From NCBI GenBank assembly GCA_016875695.1, contig VGPB01000067.1, positions 1 to 9,249 on the forward strand: DNA of 9,249 nt. Direction: 5' to 3'. Shown in pieces: positions 1-7,621 of this stretch; the first letter of the stretch is position 1, and every line of letters begins with the position of its first letter. This stretch comes from Chloroflexota bacterium. GTDB lineage: Bacteria > Chloroflexota > Dehalococcoidia > UBA2979. The position numbers and the translations under genes are program-made. The notes below the pieces were generated by a model. That model had not been told where the DNA came from. It did not search any database and worked only from the letters and a program-made list of their open reading frames with translations.

Positions 1-85
1 CGAACCCCGCGAGCGCGCCCGCGCGCTGCATGCGGCCGCGCCGCGCGCGCACGGCTGCCGGGCTGCGCGGGGGTCGCACGCGCAT
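1..85 (-). CDS. Possible N-terminal fragment of an unidentified gene, cut by the left window edge
   Basis: An ATG at 83-85 (minus strand) opens a frame that runs without a stop to the window edge, giving 28 codons. It begins only one base after the TGA of the SH3/CARDB gene (TGACATG), which is typical operon spacing. The visible residues are basic and proline-rich, and a second in-frame ATG at 29-31 is followed by MQRAGALAGF, which could begin a membrane segment or signal peptide. No family can be recognised from so little. In DNA this GC-rich a random open frame of this length is common, so only the spacing supports it. Confidence 0.3.
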   Translation of the reverse strand, partial: MRVRPPRSPAAVRARRGRMQRAGALAGF

Positions 86-86
86 G

Positions 87-782
87 TCAGCCCTTGAGCG
101 GCACGAGCAGCGCTTGCAGCGAGTTGTTGCCGTCCTGGGACTCCGCGATCTCATTCGCGGGGTCGAGCTCGAGGCGGTACGAGCCCGGCGCGTCGATGAC
201 GAGCGGAGTGATGATGGTGGCGGCGCCGCCAGGCGCGAGCGTGGTGGGGCCGATGCGCAACACGCCCACGAGCTCGCCCGCCAGCGTGCTCACGTGCAGC
301 GCGATCGATGCGTCGCGCACGGGCGCGGCGCCGAGGTTGCGCAGGCCGACCGCGAGCCGCCCGCCCTGCAGCAGCAGCGCCTCGGTGGGCACGATGTCCG
401 GGAGCGCGCGCAGGTCGTCGCGCGGCGCGCCGCCGGCCGCGGCGGTCGCGGTGGCTGGGGGCAGCGCCGTCACCGCCTCCTCGCCGAGGCCGAGCGCGAG
501 CGCGCGTACCCAGCCGCGCGCGGCGCCACCGGCGGGATACGCCACCAGCAGCCACGCGCCGTCCTCGCTGCGGCCGTGTAGCGATGCGGTGCCGCCCGCC
601 GGGAGGATCGCCAGCACGTCGGCGGCGCGGTCGGGCCAGGCGTAGACGTTGGCGGTCGCAGGCGCACGCACACCGGGCGCGACGGTCGCGGTGGGCGTAA
701 CGTGCGGCGCGGGTTCGGCGGCGGTGGAGGCGGGAGCGATGCGGTCGCGCAGCACGATCGCGGCGATCGCGAACGCCGCCAA
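87..782 (-). CDS. Membrane-anchored protein with SH3-like and CARDB-like domains
   Basis: Predicted surface protein of unknown specific function. From the TTG at 782 it has 231 residues. They comprise a hydrophobic N-terminus (1-11), a low-complexity Pro/Thr/Ala linker (15-40), an SH3b-like segment (about 41-96, with NVYAWPD, LPAGGT, GRSEDGAWLLV and GWV), a second linker, and a CARDB-like beta domain (about 130-228). The last domain is marked by LRNLGAAPV, TLAPGG and the typical ending LDPANEIAESQDGNN. SH3b and CARDB modules usually bind peptides, wall material or other proteins outside the cell. The start is doubtful: codons upstream of 782 continue the hydrophobic stretch into a full helix of about 22 residues, back to codon 813-815, but hold no in-frame ATG, GTG or TTG. 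A CTG at 807-809 is possible. It lies 130 bp downstream of dgt on the same strand. The domain calls are by eye. Confidence 0.75.
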   Translation of the reverse strand: MAAFAIAAIVLRDRIAPASTAAEPAPHVTPTATVAPGVRAPATANVYAWPDRAADVLAILPAGGTASLHGRSEDGAWLLVAYPAGGAARGWVRALALGLGEEAVTALPPATATAAAGGAPRDDLRALPDIVPTEALLLQGGRLAVGLRNLGAAPVRDASIALHVSTLAGELVGVLRIGPTTLAPGGAATIITPLVIDAPGSYRLELDPANEIAESQDGNNSLQALLVPLKG

Positions 783-865
783 GATGACGATCGCGGCGCC
801 GACAAGCAGCGGAGCGCGTGCTGAGTCTGCCGTGTTCGAACTCCCGGGGCCCGCCGCCCGCGCGT

Positions 866-871
866 ATTGTA
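866..871 (-). promoter_or_regulatory. Possible -10 element (TACAAT) for the SH3/CARDB gene
   Basis: The minus strand reads TACAAT, five of six matches to the bacterial -10 consensus, in otherwise extremely GC-rich DNA between dgt and the SH3/CARDB gene. No -35 match is visible 16-18 bases upstream. If used, transcription would start near 859 and the translation start would lie downstream of that point, which limits how far the protein can extend. It is a composition-based candidate only. Confidence 0.35.
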
Positions 872-912
872 GCGCACGGGGCCGGCCGTCCCGGCCCGCA
901 TCGCGCGCGGCT

Positions 913-1938
913 CTACGTGGCGAGTCCCAGCGCCTCGGCGCGTCGCGTCGCGAAGCCGTCGGTCATGCCGGACACCCAGTCGGCTGCGCGCCGCCATGGC
1001 GGGTCGCCGGGGAGCGACCACCCCTCGATCTGCTCCGGGTGCGCGCGGTAGTGCGCGAACAGCGCGGCCACCACACGCTGCCCGCGGCGAGCATCGCGCA
1101 GCGTGCCCTCGACGAGGTACACGCGCTCGAACATGAACGCGCGTAGCACGTCGGTCGCCGCGAGCACGCCCGGGCTGAGCGCGATGCCGCCCTCGCCGCC
1201 GGCGGCCGCAGGCAGCGAGCGCTTAACGCAGTCCGTGACGAGCGTGCGGATGCGCTCGGCCGACGAGCTGCCGAGCGTGCGCCGCACCTCGGCGGGCAGG
1301 TCGGGCTCGGCGATGAGCCCGGCGCGCCGCGCGTCGTCGATGTCGTGGTTGAGGTAGGCGATCGAGTCGGCGAGCTTGACGATCTGGCCTTCGAGCGTGG
1401 CGGGCGTGCCCCAGCCCTCGGCGGCGACGGAGACGCGCTCCTTCGAGTGCTTGAGGATGCCGTCGCGCGTCTCCGGCATAAGGTTCAGGCCGCGGCCGCC
1501 GCGCGCCAGCAGCTCCACGATGCGCAGCGACTGCTCGTTGTGGCGGAAGCCGTCCGGCAGCAGGCGCGCGAGCTGCTCCTCGCCGGCGTGGCCGAAGGGC
1601 GTGTGGCCGAGGTCGTGCGCGAGCGCGATCGCCTCGGTGAGGTCCTCGTTGAGGTTGAGCGCGCGCGCGATGGTGCGCGCCACCTGCTGCACCTCGATGG
1701 TGTGCGTCATGCGGGTGACGACGTGATCGGAGTCCGGCGCGACGAAGACCTGCGTCTTGTGTTTCAGGCGGCGGAACGCGGTCGTGTGGATCACGCGGTC
1801 GCGGTCGACCTGGAAGGCGAGGCGCAGCGGGTCGGGCGCTTCGAGGCGAGTGCGGCCGGGCGAGCTGCGTTCGCGCGTGGCGGCGGGCGCGAGTGCCTCC
1901 TCGCGGTCGAGCAGGCGCGCACGGACCAAGGGGAGCAT
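913..1938 (-). CDS. dgt: Deoxyguanosinetriphosphate triphosphohydrolase-like HD-domain protein
   Basis: Predicted metal-dependent enzyme that hydrolyses dNTPs (classically dGTP) to deoxynucleoside and triphosphate, balancing cytosolic precursor pools. The 341-residue product shows the family core: RDRVIHTTAFRRLKHKTQVF at 45-64, the first metal-binding His in RMTHT (H79), the HD pair in AHDLGHTPFGHAGEE (H108, D109), RHNEQS at 132-137, and the final Asp in LADSIAYLNHDIDD (D191). Its length fits the shorter non-enterobacterial Dgt type (about 330-380 residues). I chose the ATG at 1936-1938 because the product then begins MLPLVRARLLDREE, as relatives do. The frame is open to a GTG at 2025, but those 29 extra residues are low-complexity. 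No strong ribosome binding site precedes either start. It is divergent from ppdK, with the SH3/CARDB gene downstream. Whether dGTP is the preferred substrate cannot be read from sequence. Confidence 0.93.
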   Translation of the reverse strand: MLPLVRARLLDREEALAPAATRERSSPGRTRLEAPDPLRLAFQVDRDRVIHTTAFRRLKHKTQVFVAPDSDHVVTRMTHTIEVQQVARTIARALNLNEDLTEAIALAHDLGHTPFGHAGEEQLARLLPDGFRHNEQSLRIVELLARGGRGLNLMPETRDGILKHSKERVSVAAEGWGTPATLEGQIVKLADSIAYLNHDIDDARRAGLIAEPDLPAEVRRTLGSSSAERIRTLVTDCVKRSLPAAAGGEGGIALSPGVLAATDVLRAFMFERVYLVEGTLRDARRGQRVVAALFAHYRAHPEQIEGWSLPGDPPWRRAADWVSGMTDGFATRRAEALGLAT

Positions 1939-1958
1939 GCGACGAGTGTGGGCGGCGC

Positions 1959-1972
1959 GCGTGATTGCACGC
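1959..1972. repeat. Short inverted repeat upstream of dgt
   Basis: GCGTG-ATTG-CACGC, a perfect 5-bp inverted repeat with a 4-base centre. It lies 21 bp upstream of the chosen dgt start, inside its probable leader. It could be a small hairpin or a protein-binding site, but inverted repeats this short are frequent in DNA of this composition. Confidence 0.25.
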
Positions 1973-2024
1973 AACTTCGCCCCGTACGCACCCGCGGCGG
2001 CCGCCGGGCGAACTGGGCGGCGCA

Positions 2025-2032
2025 CTTATAAT
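2025..2032. promoter_or_regulatory. AT-rich -10 element between dgt and ppdK, readable on both strands
   Basis: On the plus strand 2027-2032 is TATAAT, a perfect -10 consensus. On the minus strand 2030-2025 reads TATAAG, five of six matches. Both share the palindrome TTATAA (2026-2031). This is a rare AT-rich island in the window and sits midway in the divergent intergenic region, about 108 bp before ppdK and 87 bp before dgt. No convincing TTGACA-like -35 is seen at normal spacing for either direction, so an activator or an alternative sigma factor may be involved. The plus-strand assignment to ppdK is the stronger of the two. Confidence 0.55.
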
Positions 2033-2043
2033 GCGGATGTCAG

Positions 2044-2069
2044 CCCCGGAGGGCCGTCCTGCTCCGGGG
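2044..2069 (+). promoter_or_regulatory. Stable hairpin in the ppdK 5' leader
   Basis: CCCCGGAG (2044-2051) and CTCCGGGG (2062-2069) form a perfect 8-bp stem with a 10-base loop, GGCCGTCCTG. It would lie close to the 5' end of a transcript begun at the 2027-2032 promoter. The rest of the roughly 100-base leader contains further self-complementary GGCC/CCGG runs (2089-2106). No known riboswitch class is recognised. The hairpin may stabilise the mRNA or act in regulation. Confidence 0.45.
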
Positions 2070-2125
2070 ACCCGGCACGAAGCTATAACCGGAGGCCAAC
2101 GGCCGGCGCCCAGACTCGACCTGTT

Positions 2126-2131
2126 GAGAGG
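2126..2131 (+). promoter_or_regulatory. Ribosome binding site of ppdK
   Basis: GAGAGG ends 8 bases before the ATG at 2140. This is good spacing for a Shine-Dalgarno sequence and supports that start even though it gives an N-terminal extension of about 18 residues before the conserved PPDK region. Confidence 0.6.
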
Positions 2132-2139
2132 CGGCAAGC

Positions 2140-4887
2140 ATGACCGCGACCGCGCCCCGAGAGTCCCAAGCCGACTGCACGGCTCACCCGCCGGTGTACC
2201 GCTTCGGCGGCGGCGCGGCGGAGGCAGACGGACGGATGAAGGAGCTGCTGGGCGGCAAGGGCGCCGGCCTGGCTGAGATGAGCCGCGTCGGCATCCCCGT
2301 CCCGCCCGGCTTCACCATCACGACCGAGGTGTGCAACGCGTACTACGCCGGTGGGGCGACGTTTCCGGCCGGGCTGGCCGAGGAGGTGCGCGCCGGCGTC
2401 GCGCACATCGAGCAGATCGTCGGTAGCGGCTTCGGCGACCTGCAGAACCCGCTGCTCGTCTCCGTGCGCTCCGGGGCGCGCGTCTCGATGCCCGGGATGA
2501 TGGACACGGTGCTGAACCTGGGCTTGAACGACGCGACCGTCGAGGGCCTCGCGCGCGTGTCCGGCAACGCGCGCTTCGCGTACGACTCCTACCGGCGCTT
2601 CGTCGCGATGTACGGCGATGTGGTGCTGGGGCTCAAGCCGGCGAGCGACCGCGAGCACGACCCGTTCGAGGTGCTGCTGGACGCGCGCAAGCAGGCCCGC
2701 GGCGTGGCGCTCGACACCGAGCTCGACACGGCCGACCTGCGGGCGCTCGTGGGCGAGTACAAGGCGCTGATCCGAGAGCGCCTCGGCGTGGACTTCCCGG
2801 AGCAGCCGTGGGACCAGCTGTGGGGGGCGATCGGCGCGGTGTTCAGTTCCTGGGAGAACCCGCGCGCGGTGGCGTACCGCGGGATGTATGGCTACCCCTC
2901 GAGCTGGGGCACGGCCGTCAACGTGCAGGCGATGGTGTTCGGGAACCTCGGTGACGACTGCGCGACCGGCGTGGTGTTCACGCGTGAGCCGGCGACGGGC
3001 GAGCGCCGCCTGTATGGCGAGTACCTGCTGAACGCGCAGGGCGAGGACGTGGTGGCTGGCGTGCGCACGCCGCAGCCGGTGGGTCGCACGGCGGGTGCGC
3101 CGGGCGGCGAGTCGCTCGAGGAGCTGATGCCGCAGGCGCACGCCGAGCTCGCCGAGGCGTGCGCGCGGCTCGAGGCGCACTTCGGCGATATGCAGGACGT
3201 CGAGTTTACGGTGCAGCAGGGGCGGCTGTGGATCCTGCAGACACGCTCCGGCAAGCGCACCGGCCGCGCGATGGTGCAGATCGCCGCGGACCTAGTGGCG
3301 GAGGGCGCGATCGACGAGCGCGAGGCGCTGCTTAGGCAGGAGCCGGAGAAGCTGGACGAGCTGCTGCACCCGACGTTCGACCGCAGCGAGCTCACGCACG
3401 TGATCGCGCGCGGCCTCGGCGCGTCGCCGGGCGCGGCCGTCGGCCGCGTGGTGTTTAGCGCCGACGATGCCGCGCAGTGGGCAGAGCGCGGCGAGGCGGT
3501 GATCCTCGTGCGCGCGGAGACCAGCCCCGAGGACGTGGTGGGCATGCGCGTGGCGCGCGGCATCCTGACGGCGCGCGGCGGCGCGACGTCGCACGCGGCC
3601 GTCGTGGCGCGCGGCATGGGGAAGTGTTGCGTGACCGGCTGCGGCGCGCTGGACATCGATTACCACGCGCAGTCGATGCGCATCTCCGCTGCGGACGGCA
3701 AGCCCGTCGTGGTGCGCCAGGGCGACACGATCTCGCTCGACGGCGCGACGGGCGAGGTGATGCTCGGCGCGGTCGCGCTGCGTGACCCGGTGCTGCCGGA
3801 CGCGTTCGAGCGGTTGATGCGCTGGGCGGACGACGCGCGGCGGCTGCGCGTGCGCGCGAACGCCGACACGCCGGAGGACGCCGCGCTCGCGCGCCAGTTC
3901 GGCGCGGAGGGCATCGGCCTGTGTCGCACGGAGCACATGTTCTTCGGCGAAAACCGCATCCTCGCGGTGCGCCGCATGATCCTCGCAGACGACGAGCGCG
4001 GGCGGCGCGCCGCGCTCGCGGACATCCTGCCGATGCAGCGTGACGACTTCCGCGGCATCCTGAGCGCGATGGAAGGCTTCCCGGTGACCATCCGCCTGCT
4101 GGACCCGCCGCTGCATGAGTTCCTGCCGCAGCAACCGGCCGAGATCGCGGACGTCGCGGCCGCGCTCGGCGTCGCGCCGGCCGAGGTGGCGCGTCGCGTC
4201 GCGGCGCTGCACGAGTTCAACCCGATGCTGGGGCACCGTGGCGTGCGCCTCGCGGTGACGTACCCCGAGATCTACGAGGTGCAGGTACGCGCGATCATGG
4301 AGGCCGCGTGCGCGCTGGCCGCCGAGGGCGTGCGCGTGGTGCCCGAGATCATGATTCCGCTCGTCGGCCTGCAGGACGAGTTGCGCATGGTGCGCGCGAG
4401 CGTCGTCGCCGTCGCCGAGAGCGTCATCGCCGAGATGGGCGTGTCGGTCGAGTTCACTGTCGGCACGATGATCGAGCTGCCGCGCGCCTGCGTCGTGGCG
4501 GATACGATCGCGGAGTACGCGGACTTCTTCTCGTTCGGCACTAACGACCTGACGCAGACCACGTTCGGGCTGTCGCGCGACGATGCGAGCCGCTTCCTGC
4601 CGGCATACGTCACGCAGGGGCTGCTGCCGCGCGATCCGTTCGTCGAGCTCGACCGCGAAGGCGTAGGCGGGCTGATCCGCATCGGCATCGAGCGCGGGCG
4701 CAGTGTGCGCCCGGGCCTGAAGATCGGCATCTGCGGCGAGCACGGCGGCAATCCCGCGTCGGTGGAGTTCTACCACGAGCAGGGCTTCGACTACGTGTCG
4801 TGCTCGCCGTACCGCGTACCGATCGCGCGACTGGCCGCCGCGCACGCCGCACTGGCCGGCGCTGAGACGATGCTCCGCGCCGACTGA
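2140..4887 (+). CDS. ppdK: Pyruvate, phosphate dikinase
   Basis: Cytosolic enzyme interconverting pyruvate + ATP + Pi and PEP + AMP + PPi, used in gluconeogenesis or PPi-linked glycolysis. All three domains are complete in 915 residues. The N-terminal ATP-grasp nucleotide-binding part runs over about 20-375, with MKELLGGKGAGLAEM, VSVRSGARVSMPGMMDTVLN and ILQTRSGKRTG. The phosphohistidine swivel domain spans about 420-540, with GGATSHAAVVARGMGKCCVTG carrying catalytic H485 and the neighbouring T483. The C-terminal PEP/pyruvate barrel spans about 550-905, with GLCRTEHMFF, NPMLGHRGVRLA, FGTNDLTQTTFGLSRDD and GICGEHGGNP (catalytic Cys865). Other PPDKs are about 870-890 residues, and the excess is mostly an unconserved N-terminus. 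The common GGMTSHAA motif reads GGATSHAA here, a mild change next to the catalytic His. It is transcribed alone, diverging from dgt and converging on the DUF4386 gene with 8 bp between stops. No adjacent PPDK regulatory protein gene is seen. Confidence 0.97.
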   Translation: MTATAPRESQADCTAHPPVYRFGGGAAEADGRMKELLGGKGAGLAEMSRVGIPVPPGFTITTEVCNAYYAGGATFPAGLAEEVRAGVAHIEQIVGSGFGDLQNPLLVSVRSGARVSMPGMMDTVLNLGLNDATVEGLARVSGNARFAYDSYRRFVAMYGDVVLGLKPASDREHDPFEVLLDARKQARGVALDTELDTADLRALVGEYKALIRERLGVDFPEQPWDQLWGAIGAVFSSWENPRAVAYRGMYGYPSSWGTAVNVQAMVFGNLGDDCATGVVFTREPATGERRLYGEYLLNAQGEDVVAGVRTPQPVGRTAGAPGGESLEELMPQAHAELAEACARLEAHFGDMQDVEFTVQQGRLWILQTRSGKRTGRAMVQIAADLVAEGAIDEREALLRQEPEKLDELLHPTFDRSELTHVIARGLGASPGAAVGRVVFSADDAAQWAERGEAVILVRAETSPEDVVGMRVARGILTARGGATSHAAVVARGMGKCCVTGCGALDIDYHAQSMRISAADGKPVVVRQGDTISLDGATGEVMLGAVALRDPVLPDAFERLMRWADDARRLRVRANADTPEDAALARQFGAEGIGLCRTEHMFFGENRILAVRRMILADDERGRRAALADILPMQRDDFRGILSAMEGFPVTIRLLDPPLHEFLPQQPAEIADVAAALGVAPAEVARRVAALHEFNPMLGHRGVRLAVTYPEIYEVQVRAIMEAACALAAEGVRVVPEIMIPLVGLQDELRMVRASVVAVAESVIAEMGVSVEFTVGTMIELPRACVVADTIAEYADFFSFGTNDLTQTTFGLSRDDASRFLPAYVTQGLLPRDPFVELDREGVGGLIRIGIERGRSVRPGLKIGICGEHGGNPASVEFYHEQGFDYVSCSPYRVPIARLAAAHAALAGAETMLRAD

Positions 4888-4895
4888 CCGCCGCG

Positions 4896-5493
4896 CTAAC
4901 CCGGCCGGATGCCCCTGAGCTGCAGGTAGCCGATCATCCACAGCTGGCCGACGGTGGCGGGGAGGGCCAGCGCATCGATCAGCGCGCTGGGGGCGTCTGC
5001 GACGCCGTAGTGGACGACAGCGCTGAGCATGTAGATGACGCCGCCGGCGACGAGCACCCAGCCGCGCGCACGGGAAGCGGCTCGAGACCATGGCGGCACA
5101 GCCCATGGGGATGAGCCAGAGCCCAAAGAACAGCGCGCTCACGCCCCAGGCGTTGCTGTTCAGCTCCTGCAGCAATCCAACGGTGGCCATGAATGATGTG
5201 GCGCCGGCCATGATCCCGGCCGCGTTGACGAGGCCGAACGCGGCGGTGGCGGCGCCGGCCACGGGGTGCACGCTGCGCAGCGGCTTGTAGAACCAGCTTG
5301 CGGCGAGCGCCTGCGTGACGACGACGCCCATCTCGGCGAGCACGCCGAGGCGGGCGAGCGTATCGCGCTCCTCGAGGTTCGCGAGCGTCGTGGCCGAATC
5401 ACCCTCGATGAAGAGCTCCGGGCGGACAAGCATCTGCCTCACGAGGCCGGTGATCGCTAGCCCGAGGTACCAGAACCCGGCCGTGCGAGCCAC
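4896..5493 (-). pseudogene. DUF4386-family membrane protein gene, split by a frameshift
   Basis: Integral membrane protein of unknown function. Reading from the GTG at 5493, the first frame gives about 140 residues that resemble DUF4386: ARTAGFWYLGLAITGLV (helix 1), FIEGDSATTLANL, a helix near 50-70, FGLVNAAGIMAG, and SALFFGLWLIPMG. After about 5075 this frame turns into Arg-rich nonsense. The rest of the domain, GWVLVAGGVIYMLSAVVHYG and then LPATVGQLWMIGYLQLRG, lies one frame over and ends at the TAG at 4896. Together they make about 199 residues and five or six helices, near family length. Removing one C from the CCC read on the minus strand (GGG at 5072-5074) would join the frames as SSRFRARGWVLVAGG. 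The shift could be a sequencing error, a recent mutation, or frameshifting. The gene is convergent with ppdK, and glmS lies upstream on the same strand. Confidence 0.72.
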
Positions 5494-5505
5494 CGCTCGC
5501 AGATC

Positions 5506-5519
5506 CGGAGCGCGCTCCG
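5506..5519. repeat. 14-bp perfect palindrome upstream of the DUF4386 gene
   Basis: CGGAGCGCGCTCCG, self-complementary over its whole length, ends 12 bp upstream of the GTG start at 5493. It lies between a -10-like GATAAT (minus strand, 5557-5552) and the start codon, so it could be an operator or a leader hairpin. Its GC-only character makes chance occurrence plausible. Confidence 0.3.
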
Positions 5520-5551
5520 CGGCGGTCGCGGGGCGTTCTGCCGGTGCTGCG

Positions 5552-5557
5552 ATTATC
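5552..5557 (-). promoter_or_regulatory. Possible -10 element (GATAAT) for the DUF4386 gene
   Basis: The minus strand reads GATAAT, five of six matches to TATAAT, about 60 bp upstream of the GTG at 5493, in a locally less GC-rich stretch. No clear -35 element is seen. It would make this gene a separate transcription unit from glmS. Confidence 0.3.
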
Positions 5558-5605
5558 GCTCCCTCGCTTCAGCTGCCGGTTCGTGGGCCGAGTCCGAGCG
5601 CTCAG

Positions 5606-5622
5606 CGTCGCGTGGCGCGACG
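5606..5622 (-). terminator. GC-rich hairpin downstream of glmS
   Basis: CGTCGCG and CGCGACG form a perfect 7-bp stem around a 3-base loop (CCA on the minus strand). It lies 68 bp beyond the glmS stop codon on the same strand. There is no U-tract, so it is not a classical intrinsic terminator, but it may end or stabilise the glmS transcript. Placing it as a terminator is an inference from position. Confidence 0.35.
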
Positions 5623-5631
5623 GGGCGCGCG

Positions 5632-5648
5632 GCGGGCGAAGGGCCCGC
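5632..5648 (-). terminator. Second GC-rich hairpin downstream of glmS
   Basis: GCGGGC and GCCCGC pair in a perfect 6-bp stem with a 5-base loop (CCTTC on the minus strand), 42 bp after the glmS stop and just before the 5606-5622 hairpin. It too has no U-tract. Two tandem stems in the gap between glmS and the DUF4386 gene suggest a transcript boundary. Confidence 0.33.
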
Positions 5649-5689
5649 GTCCGAGCGTGCGTTGGTACTGCCTCGCTGGCCGCCGCGCG

Positions 5690-7534
<1,845 letters not shown>

Positions 7535-7539
7535 CGCTG

Positions 7540-7544
7540 CCTCC
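7540..7544 (-). promoter_or_regulatory. Ribosome binding site of glmS, with possible masking hairpin
   Basis: GGAGG on the minus strand lies 5 bases before the glmS ATG. On the transcript, GCCTC (7561-7557) can pair with GAGGC (7543-7539) across a 13-base loop, covering most of this site. A 5-bp stem is short, so any effect on translation is speculative. The ribosome binding site itself is clear. Confidence 0.6.
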
Positions 7545-7621
7545 GAGGCTGCGGCCGAGGCGCTTGCTGCGTTCTACGCTAGCCGCGCGGCGCGGGTCGC
7601 GCCAGCGCGTGCGCGCGATCA

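Noticed and set aside
1..60. Repeated GCGCGC tracts at the left end, considered as a repeat element
   Set aside because: Runs of CGCG are spread over the whole window and reflect base composition. No unit with regular spacing is seen.
1345..2031. 228-codon plus-strand frame opposite dgt
   Set aside because: Antisense shadow of dgt, whose HD motifs are intact. The frame has no start context and no domain.
2083..3180. Long minus-strand open frame (365 codons) antisense to the 5' part of ppdK
   Set aside because: Composition is dominated by Arg, His, Ala and Leu with no recognisable motif. It mirrors the third-position GC bias of ppdK, whose protein is unmistakable on the plus strand.
4888..4895. 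Bidirectional terminator between ppdK and the DUF4386 gene
   Set aside because: Only 8 bp separate the two stop codons, and no stem with a U-tract is visible there.
7535..7621. glmS ribozyme/riboswitch upstream of glmS
   Set aside because: The gap to plsC is only 87 bp, too short for the known glmS ribozyme, and I do not see its conserved core. That class is mainly from Firmicutes.
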